Positions 22,601 through 33,950 of a DNA stretch of 64,000 bases are shown here, piece after piece (position 1 is the first letter of the stretch; each line of letters opens with the position of its first letter). The notes beneath the pieces were generated by a model that was given only the letters and a program-made list of their open reading frames with translations, had not been told where the DNA came from and did not search any database. The position numbers and the translations under genes were made by a program. Source of the DNA: Stenopsyche tienmushanensis (taxonomy: Eukaryota; Arthropoda; Insecta; Trichoptera; Stenopsychidae); the NCBI GenBank assembly GCA_008973525.1, contig WACJ01000006.1, positions 186,001 through 250,000 of the forward strand. Reading direction: 5' to 3'.

Positions 22601-24409
22601 CAGTAACCATCAACTCGTTTATTTATATTAATATTGAATTCGGCGATCTCATGTAGTGCAAAGTCCTTTTTAGTATATTCTGTCACCTGTCACTATAATG
22701 AGCTGTTATTTTCACTCGATTTCATCACCTCTGTAATTTTTCGTGCATAAATAACCCAAGAGGAAGTTGTCCCCCATATTAAAAATGTGTTTGGCTCACC
22801 CTTTTAATTTACGGATGAGCATTAGTGAATTTTGACGTATGATAAACCGGATGTTCAAAATGTAATGTTTTAATGTCCAACCCTTATTTTTGATGCAGTC
22901 GTATCATAAAGTCGATTGGAGCAGACTTCAGTCTTTGTGACGCCATTCCAAGTATGTGGGTCAAGAAGCTTAATCGTCTATTCCACTCCTTTATGAATGA
23001 TGTACTCTAGCTTTTGTAATGATGGCCATTCTTCTAGTTATGTAGGCTTTACCACCATAAATGCTATATATAGTTCGTGACAGCACTACATTAAAGTGAA
23101 AAAGTAACGATTTACTTTTTAAGTACGCAATATATACTACCTGAACGGTTACTTAAGGATTTAGTAAATTGACCGTGTCGATGGAAACTGTCTTTATTAC
23201 ATCAGGCTTAATTTCATAAAGAATTGCCTCGTTATCTAAGACCTTAATATATTTCACGCCGACCCAGGAAACCTGTAGAGCTGTCCAAATCCGAAAATCC
23301 GACAATGAAAGTGTTGAAAATCTTTAATATATTCCGATCACGCACAATTGTAAAAAAATCCAATTTTTCTACCCATACGCTTGAAGCATCCATGAAAAAT
23401 GAACGATGAATAGGAAATATTATGCGCATTGTTAACATCATTTGAAAGCAAGAAAAATCTTACACAATGCAATCTATGGCTACGGCCCATTTCTCAAGTC
23501 GAAAATTAAATCCGCCTTTATGTACACTTAAATAATGTGACACGCAACTTTTGCGTGACAAATCATCAATCAACTCTTAATATTTTAACAATTTCTAAAT
23601 CATAAATTTTATGTGATTTCGACCCAGCCCACTTTTCCCATTTGTTCACTCGCATTAGCATCGACTTATTCAAATTGGACGTGTACCAAGTGATTTTGAA
23701 TAAAATTCATTTGGAAAATGCATTTTTAAGCCGGACAGCCTAAAAGTCAACAAATTAATGATAAAATTATTTACATATTCGGGAACATTAGCATAATATT
23801 TCTCATAAAAACGCTATAATGCTCGATGCGCCTCGTCAAACATATTTGACGTGATATCACGTAACCCATTTGCGACTACAAAATATTCAAATCAAGCTTT
23901 TATAATAAAATACTGCGGTATTTTAAGAATAAAATTTTGCCATTATTTTATATACTTATTTATAATTGCATAATATTGGGGATTATACCAAAATGCGTCG
24001 TTAACACATCAACTGCAATAAGTATATTTTTATGAATTACGTTGTTATTTTGTTAACGTCGGCTTAAAAAATTAATATATTTCATTTTCGAAAGAAAACA
24101 TCAATGTAATTCTTACCCTTTTATTACTCATATATTATCTCATCCTATCTCTCAGATAACAAGATGCGAATACAAGAAAAACGTGTTTTTCTCATTTCTA
24201 AAATATTTGTAAATATTTAAAAAGATTTTTTTATAGTTATTTTATGTAGAATTTAAAAGCAGTATAAGAACTTTTTTGGTGGCGAAATCCAACAAATACT
24301 GGTAGCGGATTACTTGGTCCATACTATTTTGAAAGAAATATTGAAAGAAGTCGACTATTTTAAAAGATGTGGCATTTTATGTGAATACCGCAGTTTATGT
24401 TTTAATATA
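22601..24409. other. non-coding stretch, no gene seen
   Basis: AT-rich. The minus-strand frame at 23244-23441 and the plus-strand frame at 24314-24508 lack motifs. Confidence 0.4.
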
Positions 24410-24629
24410 CAATGGAATCTCTTTTTCGAATTTAATCCGTTCCAGGAAATTCATATATGTATAATAAAATTATTTATCTTGAACTTCTCGAAGCTTAACT
24501 ATATTTAAAATCGCCATATGTTACAGCGTTCAGATTAAAAGACATCTCTTATCATACAAGTTATAATAAATATTTTCGAGAATCGACACATTCACAAGAA
24601 TATCATAAGTTCGACAATAAAGGTTGTAC
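24410..24629. mobile_element. Tigger/pogo-like MITE
   Basis: Left end CAATGGAATCTCTTTTTCGA continues ATTTAATCCGTTCCAGG. The right end read inward gives TACAACCTTTATTGTCGAAC then TTATGATATTC. The left sequence follows the common insect Tigger form (CAGTGGAACCTC...TTCGAATTTAATCCGTTCC), and the right end matches it imperfectly over about 20 bp. Internally, TCGAANNT-type motifs are repeated (24486-24500, 24573-24590). It is non-coding and about 220 bp long. Confidence 0.45.
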
Positions 24630-25484
24630 ATAGTTTTAATATTTTTTTACTGGGAAGATCTGAGACATCGTTTTTAAAGCTGCTATAAAAGCTTTTAGTG
24701 AATTGGGGATACGTCAAATTCAGTGTCTGAATGACCCAAGATACTCAACCAGTTTTATTCTTCTTCTGATTGCTTCGACTCTGAGGATCGTGAACTTCAA
24801 TATAATACTTCATGACCGTTTTGACCTCTTCTTCTACGTTACTGCCAATGCTTTTACGTCGTTATCTTTTCTACGAGCAGTGTGGTCTAAAACTGTAGGA
24901 TGTATCGTAGGCAAATAGTCAAACGATACCTTACAGACTCGCATTTAATACTATATTCTCAACTGCATGTAAAGTAGATTAACTCTTATTTGTATAAATT
25001 TTCTACCTGGACATCGTATTCTTTGCTATTCTCACTTTTATTTTAGCACTATTTCAATTCTTCAAGTCATAAATATTTTTTCAATTAATATTCCGTAGAA
25101 AAGCTTTGGTCATTCCATCTTAAAATGCGGCGATCTTCTTTGTGTTCTGTAAGATATTCCTTATCATAATATCCTTCAATTTCAAAAGGAAGATGCAGTC
25201 GTGGCTTACTAATTTTTATGTTGCTCAGCCTTAATAGAGCTTGTAGAACAGGGTATGAGTAGGAAGAGCAGCATAAAGCAAGGACACAAAGATGTAAATA
25301 TATGATATCGAGGTGAATATATAATCTTATTTGCAGCTTATCAAATTGCTAAAAAAAACCGTTTATTTATTGCATAAAAATCTCAGGTTCAAAGTGGTCG
25401 AGAATAAGCATCCTGATTTTTTTAGAGTGAAAATATCGTTTGCAAAAATCATACATTTTGTACACCATGGGGCTAACAAACTCA
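24630..25484. other. non-coding stretch, no gene seen
   Basis: AT-rich, no repeats recognised. The 71-codon frame at 24703-24918 has a hydrophobic start but no further support. Confidence 0.4.
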
Positions 25485-25937
25485 TATACACTCAAAAATC
25501 TTTTTGTGCGATTTCGAAGTTATACGGTTTTTTTTAAAACAATTTTGTCTATTTTATTTATTTCATAAAAGTACGTAACGAGATATTTTGGATACCATGC
25601 AGCGTTGACAGTTTGTAATTAAAATAATCAGTATTTCTCTAGTCGATATTTGGCATTTGAGATGCCAAATGTCAGACATCCTTAAAATTTTACCAATGAT
25701 GCAAGACGTCCTTTAAATATTACCAAAAATGTTATTTTTTAATTGCCTTATTGTTTTCCTGTTTTTTTTAAAACTTTTTTTATGCGATTTTGGATATATT
25801 TTATATAGCTATTTCAAAGTTATGCGGTTTTTTAAATCCATGTAGCGTATCTCCACTTTTTCTATGAAAGTCATAGCTTTTTTTGTGCGATTTTCCGCGG
25901 AACGAATCTACCGCACAAAAAAGATTTAAATGTATAC
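25485..25937. mobile_element. Tigger/pogo-like MITE (family G), complete copy
   Basis: Left end TATACACTCAAAAATCTTTT then TGTGCGATTTC; right end, read inward, GTATACATTTAAATCTTTTT then TGTGCGG. The interior contains GAAGTTATACGG near the left and three (G/T)TGCGATTTT or TTATGCGG blocks in the right half, plus a short palindrome (TTTGGCATTTGAGATGCCAAA at about 25648-25668). The junction GTTATTTTTTAATTGCC at 25731-25747 is the empty target that piggyBac copy B occupies at 13337. About 450 bp, non-coding. Confidence 0.68.
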
Positions 25938-28436
25938 AGTTAATTTAGAGTTGCAAAAAAAAAAACAACATAATTGTATTTACTTTTCGTCCCGGCATAT
26001 AAAACTGAGCGCTTCGTCGGATTTTAAATCTCACCGTACTTCATTAAGCTCCAACATCCAACTTTGCCGTAAGCCGTAATTGCAGTGGGTGGATTATGCG
26101 GTAACAATGAACGAAAACTGGTTGTCGAAATCCAACATGTCCCTGTAATTGACCTGTTGGTATGTCTTATCTTCGTTGAGCGGATTTTAGGGCAATTTGT
26201 GCCAATCAGAGCTGGTGAAATTGGACGAATTAGTACCTAGACAGACGTGGAGCGTCTGATTTACAGCGATTGTTCATATTAATTGGATGTGTAATGAGCA
26301 CGTGAGTAAATATTTGCTCAGATTTCACTGGATTTTTTAAATATTTTTGAATGCAGTTTTCCAGATCGGTATTGTGTGAAATTTTTGATTTTGCAATTAA
26401 CTTTCAAATTCCATGGAAAATAAGCAACAAAATGATTGTGTGAAAATAGCGAACTTTTTTTTAATGTGAACGCTTTTCATTTCGAACAAAATATCAATTA
26501 ATTGGGGGGTATATTTCGTAATGTGCGCATTGAAGGGTTGACTTATGAAATTTCATTAACAGAAACACGGAAACGTCAGGGGTTCATTACCATATATGTC
26601 ATCTCAAGATCATTTATATTTTTTCCACGTATGCTACATGCTAAATGTCAATTTTTTTATTATTATTTTATTCTTCATTTTTAATTGCGAGTCGTTTGTT
26701 TTTATGCGATGTTTATACATTTCTGTGAGTTCTGATAAAAATACAATTTTATGTTTGCGTCCTTCTCATAAAATCGATACGAAGCCCAGTGAATACAATG
26801 CAATTTCCATTGTTGCACGTATTCAATTCGCTATGCAAAATACAATGTATACTTAAATTATAGATAAACCAATTTAACTTCATCCATAAAAACATAGATA
26901 ATGCAAGAGCAGTATGCATACATTTCCTCTTCGCTTGGAAAATAATGCTTTGTGAGATTTTTATGATGGAATGATAGCAGATGTATACGAAATACGTCAC
27001 GATTTTCAATTCCCATGACAATCTCGTGCTTTCGGTGGATTAAGACAACAGCTAACAGCGTAATTGCATCACATTCCAGAAAATCCTTTCTAGTATTAAT
27101 TCAGTATGAGTGATTCAGGTTTTGATCAAGTAATCTAAAGAAATTACGCAAATACGATTTTTTGTGTTCATTTCCCTTGTAACATTATATGTATCTTAAA
27201 CCATTTCTTGCGTAAAAAAAGCATCAACATCATTCCTTGTAACAAGACGGTAGTAGAAAATGGTATAAAAATGTGAAGAATATTTCAGTTTATATATGGT
27301 GAAAGTAAAAGTACTGATTCTTATACATATATGGATGTTGAATTAAATGCTTCGCTTGAGGTTTTGTGGACTCAAATCTAAAAGATCAAATTCAGATTCT
27401 AATCTCACAATGAAATTTTATTCGTGATACCATCGAGAAAATTTCAATGTTGAACAGTATTGTTAGGCGAACCAAAATATTCCGTCATTAGCAGTTTGAT
27501 CGTTTTAAAGCTGGCCATATATATTTTGTTTTTAAAACTTGGATTTGGTCAGAAGAGCGATTGAATGTTAGATGAAAAGTAGTAGAAGTTTAAAAATTGA
27601 ACGCACTTTTGGTCCAAGAACTGATCTCCGCATTGCGTGGAGACCATGTATCAAAAGAGTAAAATATAAAAAAATATTGTTGCGTTTTCACCCTTCGCCC
27701 TTAGTGGCGATGAGGCCCCGCAGCCCCGAGACGAACTCGCAGCATATGCGACGGAAATTTGTATTTAACCTCCGCGCGGGAGCGATTCTTTATCTCCAAT
27801 CGCTCACTCGACGACACCTAAAAGGAGGAATTACACAAGACCTTTCTTTTCGATTGATTCATACATATTCAAAGCAAAATAGTACTAATCAAAGTAATGA
27901 AATATATTGTATCAATGAAAGAATGATAATATTCAATATTTTGTACGAGTACATCCTTACAAAATGTATTTACCCATATTCTATCTGTATGCATGCATTT
28001 TTACAGCTTACTTAAAATGCTTCATAAGTTTTAAATGATACTTCTCTGGTGTGAAATACTAAGGGTTATTATCTGGCACTCGTTATAAGCATTATACTGT
28101 ATCCAACGTCTTTGCTTCACTGAAGGACATCATTAGGTTTTATGCTTCCGTTGCTTGTATTTTTAAATTGTTTCGACTGAAATAAGCCTCAATGTGTCGC
28201 TTGCTTCGTCGTGCAACATCCTTTTAACGATGTGCGTTGCAACAAAATGGAATTCTCAGTTTGTAGAGCACCTTAGTTACGTACAAATTAACCTAGTGTA
28301 AAAAATGGCATTTCCACTCAGTTTACCACACTAATACCCGTTTTGATTAGGCTCGCTCTATCGTAACCAGGAATAGTAAACCTCGTGAGGCAAATCCACC
28401 AATTTGAATATCATTAAAGCATTTTTCAACAGGTAT
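25938..28436. other. non-coding stretch with one GC-rich patch
   Basis: No gene. A GC-richer patch at 27690-27835 includes a perfect hairpin: GAGCGATT (27780-27787) with AATCGCTC (27798-27805) around a 10-base loop. A 147-codon plus-strand frame at 27572-28015 crosses it but shows no protein family, and its second half is AT-biased. The patch could be a conserved regulatory element or an unrecognised repeat. Confidence 0.35.
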
Positions 28437-28530
28437 GCGTCAACGTCCTGTACGCAGTCGCGCCCATCATGGACGATATTTTGGTCGATGCCAAAGAGCG
28501 ATACGCTAAGCTAAATATCGCTTTATAGCC
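28437..28530 (+). pseudogene. possible non-LTR retrotransposon scrap
   Basis: A GC-richer stretch of about 94 bp reads VCVNVLYAVAPIMDDILV then DAKERYAKLNIAL and a stop. The pattern V-LYAAPIW-DAL-K-R-KL is a widespread block just downstream of the reverse transcriptase in Jockey/R1-type ORF2 proteins (compare LLYGASIWAE in the relic at 18112-18429). Only about 32 codons are readable and the neighbouring DNA is non-coding, so this is a very short relic if it is one. A chance frame cannot be excluded. Confidence 0.35.
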
Positions 28531-29163
28531 TTTTATAGTTTGCTGGTCCTAATTGCATATTCATGAATGGATTTAACCACCTTGCTCGCATGTGTCTCCC
28601 CATATTGGCCATTGAACACCTCAAGTTCCAACACTTTGTTATGCAAATGCCTTTGGCTAGTTCACACCTATGCCGTTAAGAACGGTCGCAGAATCAGTTC
28701 TGGACCTGATGCTAATTGGCTTCGTTGGAGGTACAAAAAATCGCAACCGTGACTCTTGCCTTGTCGCAGAAATTCCGACCTGATTTATACGTAACGATAA
28801 CGATAATACGAGTACCAATTGCCAATTCGAACTCATTCCTGCATCATTAAAGAAGGCATGCGTGATGTGGCAGGGTTTTTTTTGCGACAATTGCAGAAGA
28901 AAACATTTACTTCCAATCTGAAAAAAATAATGAGAATTTGGACATCAATCATGGACAACATGCACACGGCTCGAAAATTACTATCTTATTATCAGTGGAT
29001 CGAAACAATTTTAAAATATACGTTTTAATACACCTACACTTAGTATTGAAGTTCATAGATCAACAAATCGTAAATTAATTGGATAGTTCTTCAATTACTT
29101 CAAAAATAATCAAAGAATCAAAATTTTATGCTGTCAAATGATCAAAGCTGACAGCAGCTTTTG
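28531..29163. other. non-coding stretch, no gene seen
   Basis: Short overlapping frames on both strands (28567-28752, 28657-28890, 28819-29028) without motifs. Confidence 0.35.
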
Positions 29164-29457
29164 GTCTATATCAGGGATAGTCAACCTTTTTGTTCATATA
29201 TTTTCATATCCACCTCTATCGAATTTATGTTTACTTTCTTTGTCGTATCTATTTTCCAACAGTTTTTCTTAGAAATTTGTATCAGCCTCAGCCTCCAGTA
29301 TCCAATTTAAATTCGTTTAGTTATTGAATATTTCAATCTCCACTAGAGATCTTTTATAGATGTAACAACATGACAAACCCCCCCAACCACCCACCATGAA
29401 ACATTCATCGATCACTAGTGGGCGGTAGGTACCAGGCTAAATACCACTGGTATATAT
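29164..29457. mobile_element. hAT-type MITE with 8-bp target duplication
   Basis: The element spans 29172-29449. It begins CAGGGATAGTCAACCTTTTT and ends with the complement of CAGTGGTATTTAGCCTGG. Both follow the hAT terminus pattern (CAGnGnTnnnnAACC or nGCC). It is flanked by GTCTATAT (29164-29171) and GTATATAT (29450-29457), identical at 7 of 8 positions, the 8-bp duplication expected of hAT. The 278-bp interior is non-coding, with a CCCCCCCAACCACCCACC run near the right end. Confidence 0.72.
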
Positions 29458-30486
29458 CATGCATATAAAAATGTAAGCTTAATCGTCTACATTGAAGTCT
29501 TTATTAATATAAAGAAGTATTCTCCCCAGCATTGAATAAATAAACGCTGTAAATTGGGGGATTTATTCCAATATTATAAGATCCTCTAACGACCGTGTAC
29601 AAATTCAATGGCATTATATTTATATTAGAAATAAACAAGATGCACCGGCCCCCAAATTTATACGAGGGGTGGGTTATTTGCGACTCTTGCGTAAATTGAT
29701 ACTAATTATATGGGTGCCGGGGGAGGATAGACTTCGATTTCACGAGCTCCCTTGATATAAGACAGAGGGATAAATACTGTGGGGTTTGAACTCGTCCTAA
29801 ATCAGAATTTCTTGTTGCTCGTAAATGCAAATCGGTTTTATATTACATTTACAAACTGTTCGTGATATTATACCCCAAATCTGGGAGATGTTGATGTTTT
29901 GAAAATTTGGCAAATGTTTTTGGAATTGGCTCTAAGGCTATATTAATTAAATTGTGATGTATTTATTACTTAAACGCAGAATAAAATGATCGATATAAAA
30001 TACTCATTCAACAATTTTTCTTTGATCAACTATACATCCAATACATCCAACGAAAGTATACCTCTAGTTAGAGAAATGTTGCCAAATATGCTTTTAAGGA
30101 GGTATTCCATGGCTTCCCCGCAGCCCGGATCTAACTCTAGCTGTTTTAATGGAATTTCCTTAAAAATTGAATCTACGCAAAGAAACCAGCGACGATACTC
30201 TAGCCAAATTTGAGCAATTCCACCAGGGAGATGACAGCCATTTGGACAATGTTATTTTTAAGAAATAATTTTTCAGTATATTTTAGTTCTTATAAATAAA
30301 CATTTATTTGATTACATTCTGTATTTTTTCCATGGTTATTTTAAAAGTGCAAAACTTCATGATCCACCCAATAAAAATCATCATCATCATCTTCACAATA
30401 ATTGCTAAAAATTATCTGATACATCAGTCGATTCGTACAGTTTTATCAAAGGAAATATTATACTAATTGTATATCCAATTGAGATG
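29458..30486. other. non-coding stretch, no gene seen
   Basis: AT-rich with G-rich interruptions at about 29650-29740. The 75-codon frame at 29986-30213 has no recognisable motif. A CAT trinucleotide run lies at 30378-30391. Confidence 0.35.
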
Positions 30487-30560
30487 TCATCATCATCATA
30501 GTGCAGCAACACGTAGTCCTTTGCAGGACTAGGGCCTTTCCAATATCCATTCATTGGAAA
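30487..30560 (+). repeat. CAT-run repeat fragment, LINE/SINE 3'-end-like
   Basis: CATCATCATCATAGTGCAGC then ACACGTAGTCCTTTGCAGGA and CTAGGGCCTTTCC. The order CATCATCAT, CAGC, TCCACTGCTGGA, AGGCCT is a very common insect repeat end (a retrotransposon 3' region). A second fragment is at 48568-48640. Only about 70 bp are readable. Confidence 0.5.
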
Positions 30561-30953
30561 GGGTTCATGCATCTCATCTCTATTATGCATGTGCTCGATC
30601 GTTGATGCGCTTGAAATTGAGATACTATACATCCAATTAATTACTATTGAAAATGCCTGCAACTATATCATTTTCATAGGTTCCATCAAACCAAGTGTTA
30701 CGCAATAAAATTGTCCATTTTCAATGTTTGTATTTTATGAATTCGACTTTATTATTGAAGTCGCATTGGAACTCCAAGGTCTGCAAACAAATTGCGCCTA
30801 AGTTATGAATGCATATTTTAACACTTTGGCTATATATTTAGTGCATTCATTATCGTGCTCGACTCAAAAAAGACGTACGAACAGAAAGCGACCTTCAGTA
30901 TTCATTGCAGCTTAATACATGACCTGAGCAGGTCTTTGATTTTTAATGGCCAA
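30561..30953. other. non-coding interval, no gene seen
   Basis: AT-rich with a duplicated TCCATTCATTGGAAAGG-like palindrome at about 30545-30560 carried over from the preceding repeat. Otherwise featureless. Confidence 0.3.
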
Positions 30954-32174
30954 TGGTTATTTGGAGAAAAAATATATTTTAATAAAAGCTATACAATATT
31001 ACTCAATTAAATAATTTCCATTGTTATTTACAATGGTCTTCCACAGATTAGGTAGTTTTTTAATGCCTCTTTCGTAAAATTCGGCCGGTTTTCCACTAAA
31101 GTAAGAATCCAAATGATTTTTCAATTGTTCCAAAGAAATGATTTTTTTATCGCGAAGTGAATGTTCTAATGACTTGAAAAGATGATAGTCTGAAGGTGCA
31201 ATATCTGGAGAATATAGTGGATGTTGCAGCACTTCCAAATCCAGCTCCTTTATTTTGTTCTGCGTAATCCTTGCTGCGTGTGGTCTTGCATTATCATGCT
31301 GTAATATTCTTCTTTGGTTGTTAACTAGCACTAATCGCTTTTAGAGCATTTCCGCTTTTAACCTATCTAATTGTGCACAGTATAGCTCTGCTGTGACAGT
31401 TTGGCCAGGTTTTAATAATTCGTAGTGAATTACGATAGAAAATCCCACCAAACACAAAGGAGGACCTTTTTCAAGGATAATGACGGTCGAGGGGTAGAAA
31501 CAGGCACTTGATTTGAAGAAAGCCACTATTTTTCCTTCTCGAGCTGCTGTAGAGGACCCACTTCTCATCCCCAGTAACGATGCTTCTAAAAAATGGATCG
31601 GTTTCATACCTGGACAATAGCGATGAACCAATGATTATCCGTTGTTCCAAGACCGTTGATGACAACTCGTGCGGTACCCAAATTCCCTGTCTATATTTTT
31701 TCCCGAGTCTTTTCAAATGGTCTTTTACTGTCGACCAGGGACAGCCGATGTCCAGCGATAATTCCTTTATTGTTTTTCGAAGATCAGGTTCTACCAGAGA
31801 ATTTAATGCGTCATCATCGATTTTTAGAGGTTTTGGTTTATTTTTCAAATCTCTATCGACACTTTTGAATTTTTTGAACCATCTATGGCATTTTCGTATA
31901 TTCAATGTGTTGCCATATGTATCACAGGTGCTCTGAATAGCTTCTTTTGCTTTTAATCCTTCGTCGATTAAAAACAGTAAACAAGATCGTAAATGGGTCT
32001 CATGAATTTCTGGCTTGGATATTTTCACTATAGCTAAAAAATATTTGAAAAAGTAAGACAAACAACAGAGCTTCAAAATGACACCAACTTTGGCATAATC
32101 ACTCGACAGCAACCCGAGGCAAACTGACGGCAAAGGACGCAACAAAAAAAGACATTTCTTTCCGCTTTACCTAA
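30954..32174 (-). mobile_element. mariner transposon, near full length
   Basis: The 5' end, read on the minus strand from 32174, is TTAGGTAAAGCGGAAAGAAA then TGTCTTTTTTTG, the form of many insect mariner terminal repeats (TTAGGT...GGAAAGTAATGTC). The other end at about 30954 (GGTTATTTGGAGAAAAAATA) aligns to it only loosely. The right end is followed by TA, as expected for the TA target. The length, about 1.22 kb, is normal for mariner. It encodes the transposase pseudogene given separately. Nothing else is inserted in it, and it is the best preserved coding transposon in the window. Confidence 0.78.
30999..32036 (-). pseudogene. mariner transposase, one frameshift and one stop
   Basis: N-terminal half (32036 to about 31550): ISKPEIHETHLRSCLLFLID opens the paired helix-turn-helix region; then CHRWFKKFKS, KELSLDIGCPWSTVKDHLKR and KYRQGIWVPHELS, the linker motif WVPHEL. 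Catalytic residues: first Asp in IVTGDEKWVLY, second in LQHDNARPHAAR, third in YSPDIAPSDYHLF. The last two are separated by 34 residues (DD34D), the mariner signature. The C-terminus FYERGIKKLPNLW to NYLIE ends at 30999. A +1/-1 shift near 31480-31560 separates the halves (the expected VWWDF is in the shifted frame), and a TAA interrupts at 31338-31340. The original ATG appears mutated (ATA before VKISK). All three Asp survive, so inactivation is recent relative to other relics here. Confidence 0.88.
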
Positions 32175-33828
32175 TATTAGTGGGCTTCCCTTATAAATAA
32201 ACTTAATTGTTTTGTTGGAAATTTCTACCCTAATATTAAAAAAACAATGCGAATTTTTCATTTTTGTTTCTTTTTAGACAGAGCGTGATTTATTTTTATA
32301 TAATTTAAAATGTTAATATGTATCGATGGTAATTATTCATGTTGTACGACTTGGTTTTTGCTCCAGCACGATTTTGTGTAGCATTCCAGCACCAAACAAA
32401 GTAACGTACAATCGAAATCCATATAAGGATTTTAATGCAATTCCATGAAAACACTCTTTGATATTGCACAAGATTAACACCATATCTATTGCAGTTGTGT
32501 TTTAACACTATCAAGCTCATTATCATTTTTTAAATTCAAAGAATGAAGAAATCCGATAATAAAAAGTTGTTCAGTTCACGTTGTTCGACTTGTTTTTCTA
32601 GCTCAGATCGCAAATTGATCCAACACGCTTTAGTGTTGAATCATTAGTCTATGCTGCTTTTTTTTCTTCCGATAACAAATCATTATTCTACGTTTAATTA
32701 GAACAAAAAATATTAAAAATTGGTCTATATTTTGGAAAACGTTTATCTATTATACGGTCTGTCATATATCACAGAGCTCTCTAACGAAAACTTTCTGTGT
32801 GACCTCATTCTATACTTTATGTTTCAATGATTTGACTTCTTACGATCTAAATAAATTCAAAAACCTTGACTTATGTTTGAAGGCTTTATATATACGTCGA
32901 TTCTTCCAATAACACATAAATATATTTCAATATTGCTATTGTAGAATCCCACAGGGGTAATAATAGAAAACGCTTATTTGTTACATTTGTGACCTATATT
33001 AGATGTGTAATCTCAATATTGGCAATATATTTGGCTTTATGTTTTAAATTACCTAGCATGAATTGCTATTCAATTGCCAGCTGAGTTTTTAATTACAGAT
33101 TCGGTGCCAACTCCCGGCGATAAAATCCGGGTCAAAAATTACTTTCCTCCTTTTTTTTTTGGGTCTCACCCACACCCTACTTTGTCCAATCCAGACTATG
33201 GAGCATTCGACCCTTTTGATATTCCCTTTGACATCAAAACTTCGTTTCAGCAATTTAAAACTAGATTCGAAACATGTTCAACAACAGTTTCGCTCGGAGC
33301 TTTCAAAGCAGTACAACTCATTTAAAATACACATAGCGGGTATCGATTTTTCAATTGAGTGTTTTTAAGAAGCTCAACAGCTCAATAAATATCGAACCAC
33401 CTAATAAAAGTCGCCATAAAAATAATTGTAACGATATTGTGACTTACATAATGACCGTTCGTAACTGTGCGGCCTCATGCTCTATTTTTAATACTCAATA
33501 TTTTTGATTGTGTAAAATAATCCTATAATTTTCATATGTATTATCTATAAAATAATCATGCAATGTTAGCACAATGCTAAACTTATTGACATAAGGAAAA
33601 TTATGATTTTCCTTGAAATTATTGTCTCCAACTGGAAATAAATGATTTTCATCATAAAAATAGCAATCTGAGAAAACTGGTTTTTATTGACAAACTATGC
33701 GTATAAATGATTTTGCATAATAAAAATTTTAAAAACAAGTTTTTCTCCTGCATTTCGTCTTTTGAATGTTTTTCCGTCTAAAGATCGAGACTTTTTTTTG
33801 GATACAAATAAGTGAAAATTCACTCCAT
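32175..33828. other. non-coding stretch, no gene seen
   Basis: AT-rich. An 83-codon frame at 33074-33325, with a Pro/Phe-rich middle (PPFFFGSHPHP), overlaps another frame at 33159-33368; neither shows a family resemblance. A poly-T run sits at 33149-33160. Confidence 0.35.
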
Positions 33829-33950
33829 TATATAGGGTGTTTTGTACATGTGCCAAAAATTTTTTTTTGGAAGATAGGAAGGTCTTTTACTTAGCAGGGT
33901 CTATGTGTGAAACGTAGAAAAGTCAGTTCATGTGCTAAACACCCTGTATA
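33829..33950. mobile_element. 122-bp MITE, TATACAGGGTGTTT type
   Basis: Left end TATATAGGGTGTTTTGTACA then TG; right end read inward TATACAGGGTGTTTAGCACA then TG, so 22-bp inverted repeats with three differences. TATACAGGGTGTTT termini are widespread in insect Tc1/mariner-type MITEs. The same terminus bounds 51542-51877. The interior of about 78 bp is non-coding. Confidence 0.7.

Noticed and set aside
24703..24918. Hydrophobic 71-codon frame, possible membrane peptide
   Set aside because: The hydrophobic residues reflect T-rich codons; no signal peptide cleavage pattern, no partner exons and no known family.
27572..28015. 147-codon open frame crossing a GC-rich patch
   Set aside because: No domain. 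The amino-acid composition changes abruptly from Arg/Pro-rich to Ile/Tyr-rich as GC falls, which is what a frame through mixed DNA gives rather than a protein.
31580..31936. 118-codon plus-strand frame
   Set aside because: It is the antisense shadow of the mariner transposase on the minus strand.
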